DNA of 64,000 nucleotides, taken from contig LLCB01000165.1 in NCBI GenBank assembly GCA_001414345.1, positions 60,742 through 124,741 on the forward strand, given 5' to 3'. The notes under the pieces are model-generated. The model had not been told where the DNA came from. It saw only the letters and a program-made list of their open reading frames with translations, and searched no databases. Every line of letters starts with the position of its first letter. Position 1 is the stretch's first letter. The DNA is from Hymenoscyphus infarciens. Taxonomy: Eukaryota > Ascomycota > Leotiomycetes > Helotiales > Helotiaceae. Shown here piece after piece: positions 22,211 through 30,835 of this stretch. The position numbers and the translations under genes were made by a program.

Positions 22211-23296
22211 ATGGACTCCCCTCCTCAAGATCACGCGAAGCGCAAGCGACGCAACGCTTCTGATACCCCTGAACCTTCCCACCACCCCAATCGTCGCGAG
22301 CCTTCTAAGACTCCTGAGCCTCCCGGCGGCTGGAAGGGAAACGACAGAAAGTAGAATGTTTTTTCTATTGTCTTCCCCGCCTCTTTACTCAAAGTTCTCC
22401 ATTCATTACTAGTTCAGCGGCGCTTTGGGTTACACCTTACTGACAAGCCATTCCCTAGCAATACTCAATCACCCTGAACTGAACAAAATGCCTAGACGCC
22501 ATATACCATATGACTTCACCCAAATCTACCGAAACGAGCACACAAAGGTACATGTGCAACCCTCTATCGACAACGTACTGCTCCAGCAAGAGCTGTTTAG
22601 CCGGATCAAGGATCAGATGGAGGGTGAATTTTATAGAGATAAGGAACAAGCCTATGAGAAGTTATGAAGATCAAGATGAGGAAGAAGGAGAGAGCAGAGA
22701 TGATGGAAGATCTGGAAAAGGAGAATGAAAAGGTGTTGCGTGCGGCGAGACAGGAGGTCAAGGCGAATTTGACGGCGGAAATCGAGGAGGAGATGAGACC
22801 ACAACTTTTGCAAAAGGTTCGCGAGGAAGAGGGACAGGCAATGAAAGAAGAGGCTTTTGAAATCGGTCGTGAGGAGCTTCCGGATCTGGAGCGCGAGGCA
22901 ATCCGCAAGGATGTCGAAGATGAGCTTCGTCCTAAGATTACAGATGAAGTCAGAGAAAACGAACGAAAGTTTTTGAAAGAAGAGCTCAAGAATGAACTTT
23001 TGCCTGTATTCGAGCGTGAATTTACTCTGGAGAAGGAAATCGCTATGAGAGAAGAGATTGAGGCAGATTTGAGACCAGCTATCTTGGAGGAGGTTAGGCA
23101 CACAGCGAAGGCGGAGTTGAGGCGGGAAATTAGTCAAGAACTGGTTGATGGGTTGACACCACAGATTACGAAAGAGGTCAGAGTTCAGAAGACTAAAACC
23201 CTGGGGAAAGCCTGGAACAAGGAACGAGATATGCAACAGGAAACCGCAGCGAGAATGGGGAGATTGGACGCGCAAATATTTGGGGCGAATGACTGA
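22211..23296 (+). CDS. Charged coiled-coil protein gene with an apparent one-base frameshift
   Basis: A proposed first exon 22211-22350 starts MDSPPQDHAKRKRRNASDTP. A 67-nt intron 22351-22417 (GTAGAA ... TTCAG, pyrimidine-rich) leads to a frame containing MPRRHIPYDFTQIYRNEHTK and QELFSRIKDQMEGEFYRDKE, ending QAYEKL then TGA at 22665-22667. A second frame beginning at ATG 22664 (4 nt overlap) runs to 23296 with MKIKMRKKERAEMMEDLEKE and continues as a 210-residue Glu/Lys/Arg-rich coiled coil ending ARMGRLDAQIFGAND. The junction AGAAG-TTATG would read straight through if one more base were present, so a single-base loss near 22661 is the simplest explanation. Alternatives are a sequencing error, two genes, or an undetected splice. 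The downstream frame holds quasi-repeats such as EEEMRPQLLQKV, DELRPKITDEV, EADLRPAILEEV and QELVDGLTPQITKEV. I give no joined protein and no function. Confidence 0.6.
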
Positions 23297-23923
23297 ATTG
23301 AATAGTCGAAGCTCGGAGAATATGGGTGACAGGAGTATCAGCCTGTGTTAAGAGGACAACAGTTCTTCGCGTGAGTTTTATTTGGGGTCTTTCGGAGTTC
23401 CTGGATTGATTCGCTGGATATGTGATTGCTGGGAGCTTTGTATTTCTTAAAAGTCAGCTAGGTAGCGGCCAAATGTATTAGGGATCCACTGAAGCAAAGA
23501 AACTTGAGAGTGATACCAAAATGATAACGATCATGACTTGAACCGCACTGCCTGCGTCCTAGTCCCAACTGCCCTAAAACACAGCGTTTTTGACGTTGGC
23601 CGCAAAGTCCAACAGAATGTGCGCCAATCCTTTGAGTGCCCCATAACCAAAAAGTTCCAACGCATGCCATCATAAGATGCCTTCCTGAAGGTTTATTAGC
23701 TAACATAGATTAACCTGCAAAAGAGTTCTGCTTACTATATCAATCTCTGGGAATTGAATTGAATCCATCATTTCCAGGTGTCCAAAGTCCGGAATTTCGA
23801 AAGCGTCAAGGTCTGTCTCAGGACCCAGACCATTTCTTCTCCCATGCCTCCTCCACCCATCAGGTAAGAGTGCACTAAGCAGCTGTCATCGCAGAATACA
23901 CCGAATCTCCCATCTTGGATGCC
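23297..23923. other. Convergent 3' flanks
   Basis: Between the frameshifted coiled-coil gene and LTO1, which converge here. No gene seen. Confidence 0.5.
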
Positions 23924-24601
23924 TCACACGACAAGTTTCCCAGTACTAGCATCCTCAATATTCTCATCATTCCTGGGTGCAACCTTCCCCTCATCTCCAT
24001 CTTTACCAGTCACCTCCCCAACCATCCTCTCAATAATCTTAGCCTTAGTCTGCGCCCTCTTAAACCGGTCATCAAAATCCGAGACCGCCTCCTCGGAATT
24101 CTCAGTCGATAGACTCTCCGATTCGGCCAGGGCATGAAGAACCTTCACGTGCTTAACCAATCTTGGGTTACTCTGCAGTGAGGGGAGTGATAATTTTGTA
24201 GCTGATGACTCTTCGGAAATTGCTTTGGCAGCACTATCCTCGGAAGGAGGGGATTTGGAAGAGGGCTTTTTCAATTGTAATTGGGGAATGCGATTTGCCC
24301 AGATCAGGGACTTCCCATATAATCTTCCACTTTCGACGTATTTTTCAAAGCCCTTTTCGAGTCCGAATTTTCGCCCCTCGATGCGCCCGGCGGCGATGCC
24401 GTCGGTGAGGCCTTGTTGGTATCCATCATTGTAGAATTCTTCCTCGAGTCCGAGGACTTCATCAAATGTGTCTTGTGGCATTTTTAGGGCAGGGAGGATA
24501 ATATTGGTGGTGTTTCTCAACGGAGGAGGTTGGGGTTTGCGAAAGAAGACCAGGGTTGGGGGCTGTAAAAGCGGCGCTGGGTTTTTGTTCCGTAGAGCCA
24601 T
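23924..24601 (-). CDS. LTO1: Lto1/Yae1-family protein (Rli1 Fe-S cluster adaptor)
   Basis: With Yae1, Lto1 recruits the cytosolic iron-sulfur targeting machinery to the ATPase Rli1/ABCE1, needed for ribosome recycling and export. The intronless 225-residue frame contains the family core FDEVLGLEEEFYNDGYQQG, then LTDGIAAGRIEGRKFGLEKG and FEKYVESGRLYGKSLIWANR, that is, the glycine-spaced helical repeats of the Yae1 domain. The core follows an internal ATG (codon 41, position 24481, MPQDTFDEV). Since homologues start at about this point, codon 41 is probably the true start, and the first 40 codons (proline-rich) may be leader. The C-terminal half (LQSNPRLVKHVKVLHAL and a DFDDRFKRAQTKAKIIERMV segment) is fungal-specific. 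Confidence 0.88.
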   Translation of the reverse strand: MALRNKNPAPLLQPPTLVFFRKPQPPPLRNTTNIILPALKMPQDTFDEVLGLEEEFYNDGYQQGLTDGIAAGRIEGRKFGLEKGFEKYVESGRLYGKSLIWANRIPQLQLKKPSSKSPPSEDSAAKAISEESSATKLSLPSLQSNPRLVKHVKVLHALAESESLSTENSEEAVSDFDDRFKRAQTKAKIIERMVGEVTGKDGDEGKVAPRNDENIEDASTGKLVV

Positions 24602-24909
24602 GTAAACACTTCCGCGTATTCCTCAGCGTCTTGGAGAGAAATCTACCATTCACTTTGCTAAATCCTTCCAGCATCCGTGAAAATAGTGGAAGCCCTCTCA
24701 GATTACAAAGCTTTTCTGTCTTCCGCTTAAAACAAACTTAAAGGTTCCTCGTCCCGTCGAATCAAATATAGAAAAGCAACAAAAGCACCATGAAGATACA
24801 ACCTGTACAACGAGGTGGTAGCAAAATTGAATGGCAATCACACGTCGTCAGTAATCGGAAATTAGGGTAACAGGATGGAAGATTTGTTATAGATGTGCCT
24901 GTGGTCTAA

Positions 24910-25366
24910 GGGCCTGTTTAGCTCGCACATATTAGTCCTTTTATTATATGTGCACCACCAAAATTAATAAGGTAATATATAATATATGCATACACACCAT
25001 AATATGCACGAACGTTTAGCTAGCATATATTATAGTATGCACTTTTGCTCGTATATCCTTTAAATATATATATGAGGATGTACACCACCAAAATTAAATA
25101 ATATACTCTTTTAACCTCTTAACCTTTAACTTTTTTGTGTATGTACATCTTTTCTCCTTATACTACTATTACTACTACAACTACTACTAGAGACGTAGTC
25201 TAGAGTTAACGAAATGTGCACTGAAATATATATGAGCTAAACGATATAGAATATATTCAAGGTTAAACTTATAATATAAATCGATATATGCGAGCAGCTT
25301 TTGACCCTGTACTCGTGCACAAATGTCATATATCTACATTAAATTATATGCGTGCCAAACAGGCCC
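24910..25366. mobile_element. PIF-Harbinger/Tourist-like MITE, 457 bp
   Basis: Terminal inverted repeats: left GGGCCTGTTTAGCTCGCA (24910 on), right (reverse complement) GGGCCTGTTTGGCACGCA (ending 25366). Sixteen of 18 positions agree and the similarity runs on into YATA. The element is flanked by TAA at 24907-24909 and TAA at 25367-25369, the 3-bp TWA duplication typical of PIF-Harbinger/Tourist elements. The interior is strongly AT-rich, has no open frame, and holds a direct repeat of CACCACCAAAATTAA (about 24952 and 25083) and a (TAC)n run. So it is a non-autonomous element needing a transposase in trans. Confidence 0.88.
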
Positions 25367-26452
25367 TAAGGTTAGCGATTTTATTTGCTGGGGCCAAAAG
25401 CGCGCTCCCAAAAGCAACCCTAAAAATGGCAAAAAATCCACCCGTTCTTTCGAGGAGGCCACGGTCACAACAATACCTGGTTATATTTACGGCTAATCAA
25501 TCCTATACTAGTTTTTTCACATTTATGTATAGGCACCCGCATCTTGTTTTTCAAAGACATTGATGTAGGTGGGGAGTAAGGTCAAAATGATGGTAGGCCG
25601 GGACTCTCTGAGAGGGCGGAACAAGGAAGCTAAGAGAGTTGATGAAGAGTGGAAGGGTATTGCGGTGGCTTGGAACCAAATGAAGATTCTTGAAGTAACG
25701 TTGGTCACGTCCAACATATACGCATCTGTCCTTCGGCAAAGGCAATATGGTTTACGGAAGCGATGCGCCGATTTACAAGTATTTTCAGACTCTATCTAGA
25801 TATCAAGGATCCTTAAACCTACCTAGCTGCTCAAAATCTAAAAACTTCGGATTGACTACGGTGGTGGCGAATAAATTAAGGTCTTGACGAAAAAGTTGCA
25901 AGAGCAGAAAAGCGAACTTGGAGAGTGTGCAGGTGGAAGGAACTAACTCGTTGCCATAGACGATTTTAGGAGAGCGACCTTGCATTTCCAGTCATTGGTG
26001 ATAGGTGAGGCAGTCCATTGTAGTAGATAGGAGCCTTCTTCTAGGTCTTACTTCCCAGCCATATCTACGAAGGAGATAGGTAGGTAAGAATGTTTCAAGT
26101 TTTCGCGAGCTATCACCCGTTAGCCCAGATTACGATTTTGCGGTGGAGGCAAAGAGGGAAGGAACTACCTCGCAGTCTGAGCGATTCGTGGATGATCTTT
26201 TCTCCCCGAACATTCCTTTCCATTACATCTTTTTCTATTGTTGAAAACCAGTTGTTCAACTTTTGTCTTTTTGAAAGGGAAGGAGGTAGGGAGTTGCTTG
26301 GTTTTAGCGAGGTTTGACCAATCTGTCCATATACTCTTTCCCCTAGACTCATAGGCCATTGGTGTCCTCCTTCTCGGTTGTTTGCTTTAATATTACTATT
26401 CTTCCCCAGTCAAGGTTTCCAGATTGAAGAGTAGTTTTGTCAATTGAAACGA
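25367..26452. other. Gene-free stretch
   Basis: Short open frames on both strands (25569-25799 plus, 25803-25985 minus, 26113-26359 minus). Some minus segments look faintly coding (for example LFATTVVNPKFLDFEQLG at about 25830-25880 followed by GTAGGT), so an old gene relic is possible, but I cannot build a gene. Confidence 0.35.
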
Positions 26453-26521
26453 TTATCTCGATTGTTCCAAAAAGCCGGGTTAACATTTAGGTGTACCGGC
26501 TCTTTGGAACAATCGAGATAA
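26453..26521. repeat. Long hairpin: 26-bp stem, 17-nt loop
   Basis: The left arm 26453-26478 starts TTATCTCGATTGTTCCAAA and the right arm 26496-26521 ends TTGGAACAATCGAGATAA. The arms are complementary at 25 of 26 positions (one A/G mismatch). It lies about 140 bp upstream of the small gene at 26660. It may be a relic of a palindromic transposon end, or a structured RNA or cruciform. No gene is inside. Confidence 0.85.
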
Positions 26522-26659
26522 ACATTCCTAAACGTCTGGGATAACCAAAATTATTTAAGATGGAGGCAGTTACAACCAAGACCGATTGAGTAGTAGATAG
26601 TACCCAAAACCTCGTCTTCCCCATCTGTGATTCCTTTCCAGGTTCATTCCCACTACACC

Positions 26660-26977
26660 ATGCCTCCACCACCACTCCCCCCTCGCCTCCCAGAGGAGGT
26701 TCACTCCCTTGCCGCCCGCCGGGTAAGTCAAACCTGTCTCGATTGAAGTATCTACTGATTGTTCCAGCTCAAAAAGGAGAACCAGCCCCTGACTGGCAAG
26801 AAAAGACCTCCAGCCGGACCAGCCCCAGCCCAGCCCCTACTCGGAGTCCGCTTCCGGCTCTCTCTGGTGTTTCGGCCCGGCTTCCTTCCCATACCGGCCC
26901 GATTGCCCGAATCTCCCCTCTACGATACAACTATGGCATGTAAAACAAATCTTGTCGTGTTTCCCTCGCATGAGTGA
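26660..26977 (+). CDS. Putative small proline-rich basic protein, 90 residues, 2 exons
   Basis: Exons 26660-26722 and 26768-26977 join in phase 0 across a 45-nt intron with canonical ends (GTAAGT ... TTCCAG) and a CTGAT branch-like element. The result begins PPPPLPPRLPEEVHSLAARR and continues LKKENQPLTGKKRPPAGPAP, then LLGVRFRLSLVFRPGFLPIP and a short tail to TGA. It lies only 156 bp upstream of the MES1 start codon on the same strand, so it could instead be an upstream ORF in a long MES1 leader. The clean splice and the sustained codon bias support coding. No family recognised. Confidence 0.5.
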
Positions 26978-27133
26978 GCACCAAGCTCAAAAAGTTTTGT
27001 TTGTAGATTTGGCCCCTTGCATCGACCGGGTGCACAGATCAAGCAAGGCTGACTCACCTGACTCATAACCCCTCCAAAATCAGCCCCTCCTCAAATCTCC
27101 AAAACACCAGCAAACAACTTCTAATAACTCAAC

Positions 27134-29038
27134 ATGGCGGCCCCAATAATTCTCCCCGAAAAAGGCAAGAACAACATCCTCATCACTAGCGCCCTTCCGT
27201 ATGTAAACAATGTCCCCCATCTGGGCAACGTTATTGGAAGCGTACTGAGCGCAGACGTCTTCTCGCGGTTCTCGAAACTGAGGGGCAGTCCAACCCTCTT
27301 TATCTGTGGAACGGACGAGTACGGAACCGCAACAGAGACCAAAGCTCTGGAAACAGGGCAAACGCCTCAAGAACTCTGCGACGAATTTCACAAGAAACAC
27401 AAGGATGTTTATGATTGGTTCGAGATTGCCTTTGATCACTTTGGACGTACAACGACAGAAAAGCAGACCGAGATCGCCCAAGACATATTCTTGAAGCTTC
27501 ATAAGAACGGCTTCCTGGAGGAAAGAACTACTACGCAGCCATACTGCGAAAAGCACGAATCCTTCCTCGCAGATCGCTTTGTCGAGGGTACATGTCCAAA
27601 ATGCCAATACGACGACGCGCGCGGAGATCAGTGCGACAAGTGCGGAAGCCTTCTCGATCCTTTCGAATTGATCAATCCTCATTGCAAAATCGACGGAGCA
27701 ACTCCTGTCCCACGGGAAACCACACATATATTTCTACGACTCGACAAAGTTGCGTCAGACATCGACAAATGGTTCTCCAAATCGAGCAAGGAAGGAGAAT
27801 GGCCCCAAAATGGTGTTAGCATCACAAGATCATGGCTGAACAAGGGCTTGGAAGGTCGAAGTATCACCCGAGATCTCAAATGGGGCACGCCAATACCACT
27901 GCCAGGATATGAGAAGAAGGTGCTCTATGTTTGGTTCGATGCTTGCATTGGTTATCCCTCCATCACGGCAAACTATACAAAGGATTGGGAGTTGTGGTGG
28001 CGCGATCCGGAGAATGTCAAGCTCTACCAATTCATGGGCAAAGACAATGTTCCTTTCCATACCGTTATTTTCCCTGGATCGCAGATTGGAACTGGTGACA
28101 AGTGGACCATGTTGAACCACTTATCGACCACCGAATACCTGAATTACGAGAACGGGAAGTTTTCCAAGTCCAGGGGTGTTGGTGTGTTTGGAGATACTGT
28201 CAAGGACACTGGAATCCCTCCTTCGGTCTGGAGATATTATCTTTTGGCCAATCGACCCGAGACTGGTGATACGCAATTTGAATGGAAGTCCTTCATCGCG
28301 GCCAACAACAGCGAACTGTTAGCTAATCTCGGAAATTTTGTTAACCGACTGATCAAATTTGTCAACGCGAAGCTCGACGGAGTCATTCCTCAATTTTCCG
28401 CTTCCTACACTGACGAGTCCTTCGATTTCCCCAACTTCATATCCGAGGTGAACGCGCTTCTCGCCGAGTACGTTGCTGATTTGGAGGCTGTTAGATTGCG
28501 TTCTGGAATACAGAAACTTATGCAAATATCCGCCCGGGGTAATCTTCTTCTTGCTGGCCGTCTGGACAATACCAATCTCAAGGACAGTCCAGAGAGAACC
28601 CATACCATCATTGGTCTCGCTCTCAACCTTTCACATCTGCTTGCATCGCTCGCTTCGCCATACATGCCATCAACTGCCACGTCGATTGTTGAGCAACTCA
28701 ATACGACATTGGCTCAGATTCCGGACAAGTGGGTTCCAGATGCTTTGCCAGGCGGTCACAAGGTTGGCAAGGCCGCGTACCTGTTCACCAAAATCGATGA
28801 CAAGAAGGAAGAGGAGTGGAGGTTGAGGTATGGAGGAACACAAGCCTCGAGATTAGCGGATGAGGAGGCGAAGGCAAAGAAGGCCGCAGATAAGCTGAGA
28901 GACAAGGAGCGGAAGAAGGCGAAAAAGGAGGCGTCGAAGAAGAAGGAGGGGGATGTTGAGAAGAAAGAAGAAATCGTGTTGCCCCTTAGAGGTGTTGTGG
29001 CTGAGGAACAGGCTCCACCACCCGCTGCTGCGCCATGA
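27134..29038 (+). CDS. MES1: Cytosolic methionyl-tRNA synthetase
   Basis: Class I synthetase that charges initiator and elongator tRNA-Met. Intronless, 634 residues. The ATP-binding HIGH motif is HLGN at residues 29-32 in ALPYVNNVPHLGNVIG. The KMSKS loop is KFSKS at residues 342-346. Between them sits the zinc-binding knuckle region TCPKCQYDDARGDQCDKCGS (about 152-171). The anticodon-binding helical domain follows (GNFVNRLIKFVNAKLDG; LALNLSHLLASLASPYMPST). After about residue 545 the chain becomes a Lys/Glu/Ala-rich helix and an Ala/Pro tail. There is no C-terminal EMAPII tRNA-binding module and no long N-terminal GST-like extension, unlike baker's yeast Mes1. No mitochondrial presequence is seen, so this is the cytosolic enzyme. 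Confidence 0.97.
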   Translation: MAAPIILPEKGKNNILITSALPYVNNVPHLGNVIGSVLSADVFSRFSKLRGSPTLFICGTDEYGTATETKALETGQTPQELCDEFHKKHKDVYDWFEIAFDHFGRTTTEKQTEIAQDIFLKLHKNGFLEERTTTQPYCEKHESFLADRFVEGTCPKCQYDDARGDQCDKCGSLLDPFELINPHCKIDGATPVPRETTHIFLRLDKVASDIDKWFSKSSKEGEWPQNGVSITRSWLNKGLEGRSITRDLKWGTPIPLPGYEKKVLYVWFDACIGYPSITANYTKDWELWWRDPENVKLYQFMGKDNVPFHTVIFPGSQIGTGDKWTMLNHLSTTEYLNYENGKFSKSRGVGVFGDTVKDTGIPPSVWRYYLLANRPETGDTQFEWKSFIAANNSELLANLGNFVNRLIKFVNAKLDGVIPQFSASYTDESFDFPNFISEVNALLAEYVADLEAVRLRSGIQKLMQISARGNLLLAGRLDNTNLKDSPERTHTIIGLALNLSHLLASLASPYMPSTATSIVEQLNTTLAQIPDKWVPDALPGGHKVGKAAYLFTKIDDKKEEEWRLRYGGTQASRLADEEAKAKKAADKLRDKERKKAKKEASKKKEGDVEKKEEIVLPLRGVVAEEQAPPPAAAP

Positions 29039-30016
29039 GAAGAAGAAAAATGGTATATAGCAGACTTTAGAGCATTCAAGATTTTGCCAAAGGCTCTGAG
29101 AGAATTGAAATTATTAGCAAGCTTGGGATAACTGTCTTTCGAATACTTCTTCTTTGTAGCGCGTTTCGAATACTTGCTAGACCAACTGGAGGGAGTGACT
29201 TGAAAGTGACTGGAGTTCTTCAACCTAAGGCGCCGGTAAGTGGATTTTCCTCGTTTTCTGGGGGGAGCACCATTAGTATTCGCTCCCGTTGGGCTTAGCC
29301 TTTGTAGTAAGATTTTCGGCCACTAGAATGTGCTCCTGTAACTTCATGTAACTTCCTGGTTTTGTTGTGGATCTTGGAATAGAGTAGCTTATGTTTATCC
29401 TTCTTTCTTTTTTCTTACTCTGACACTGTTCAGTTCCCTACCAAGCCATGGTCACTTTCAGAAGGGCTTCTGGAAGCCTACCGCCATCACACTCCCTCTC
29501 CTAAGAGGAAATGCCCTTGTGTAGAGAAGATGTGGTCAATGAGAGCGCAGCGATTTTTAAGAACTTTTGGGGTAAAACATTGTAAAACATTGACTGTACT
29601 GGCTCACCAACCTTGTCAAGAACAGACAGTAATAGATGGGCAAGATTAAAGAAATCCTCAAATTCTAGGGGTTTTGATGGTATCTTTACTATGAGTTCCA
29701 AACCTGGGGAAGCTCGCGTTGTAGACTTTACTTCCTTCGTTTTTTGCTAAAGATGGATACCCACTCTGTCAGTACATATCTAAAGGTTTAGAGATGCTGA
29801 AGGTAATATTTTCTATTGTAAAATTTGGGAGAGTTAAGTGAGGAGCGTTTACAGGTGAATTTTTCATCGGGGATTGTTCGGAGATTAGGTTAGTACGGCG
29901 TGGGAAAAGTCTACAAGTACCACTGTTCCTTTGTAGTCAATTTCAGTCATATGCAGTCTTGCAGTCAATAATATACCATTTCCTCACGGCAACCTCACCA
30001 CAACCCAGAAACAATC
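29039..30016. other. Intergenic, no gene called
   Basis: 3' flank of MES1 and 5' flank of the 2EXR gene. A minus segment at 29501-29700 reads FEDFFNLAHLLLSVLDKVG without an ATG; it may be a fragment of a decayed gene. Confidence 0.4.
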
Positions 30017-30835
30017 ATGGCTGAAACTACCAGCAACACTGAATGTTTTCTCTTCACAAGAACCCCTCTTGAGATTCGTCAGTCCATCTATCGCTACACC
30101 TTTGCCGGTTCCAGGATCCACTTGTCCCACGACTGGCTCAAGAACCGCCATGCTCCGCGGCGTACAACCCCAACAGGTAGAACATACACTATCACCTCCA
30201 CAAATAATTGGACGTTACTCGAAGTATGCCGCCAGATTTACGAGGAAGGACGAACAATCTTCTGGAATGAGACAATTCTATCTGTCGACTGTATTTTTCG
30301 CTCTCGAGTCTACAGATTTCTCTCTGCATCCCTCTCCATTTTCACTATGGCGCATGTCGGACACCTAAGAGATATTAAACTTGAACGACCTGGTATACCC
30401 ACAAACGAAATCTCCAAACTTCTAGACAAATTCCCCACGGTCTCAACTTTACAATTGTGGCAGAAAGGTAAGAGAGTTAGAGCTGAGGATTTCAACACTC
30501 TTGAAACCAAAACTCTTCCCGCTCTCCTTGAGAGGATCTGCCCTCCAGCCCAGAAGGTATTCGATGACTATCAACTCTCTACTTATTTAACCCGGGTTAC
30601 CTTTCTTTACTGCCTTTCTGTTTATTCTGTTTGCACTCATACGCCTGGACACATGAATGGAAATTGCCCCGTGAGGATAAGTAAGGTAAATCAGGCCTAA
30701 GAGCAAGACCCATTTGACATTTAAACCATGCTGATTCGTTTCTAGAGATGCTTCGTCAACTTGAATACTGGAAAGTGCTTCGTCTCAGATGATGACATTG
30801 ACCGCGAGGAGGGAATTGCTCAAGTCTTGCAATGA
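30017..30835 (+). CDS. 2EXR/F-box-like domain protein, 252 residues, 2 exons
   Basis: Exon 30017-30685 and exon 30746-30835 are joined in phase 0 over a 60-nt intron (AAG/GTAAAT ... TTTCTAG/AGATGC). The N-terminal motif TRTPLEIRQSIYRYTFAG is the signature of the large fungal 2EXR group (F-box-like, LPxEIRxxIY). The second hallmark, LLEVCRQIYEEGRTIFW, follows near residue 70. The rest (GHLRDIKLERPGIP; EISKLLDKFPTVSTLQLW) is the usual helical body. The proposed second exon reads RCFVNLNTGKCFVSDDDIDR then EEGIAQVLQ, clearly protein-like, which favours splicing over the unspliced stop at 30700. Such proteins are abundant in filamentous fungi and mostly uncharacterised. A decayed paralogue lies at 8014-8659. 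Confidence 0.8.

Noticed and set aside
24602..24909. Extra exon upstream of LTO1
   Set aside because: No in-frame ATG with a good donor; homologues begin near codon 41 of the existing frame, so no upstream exon is needed.
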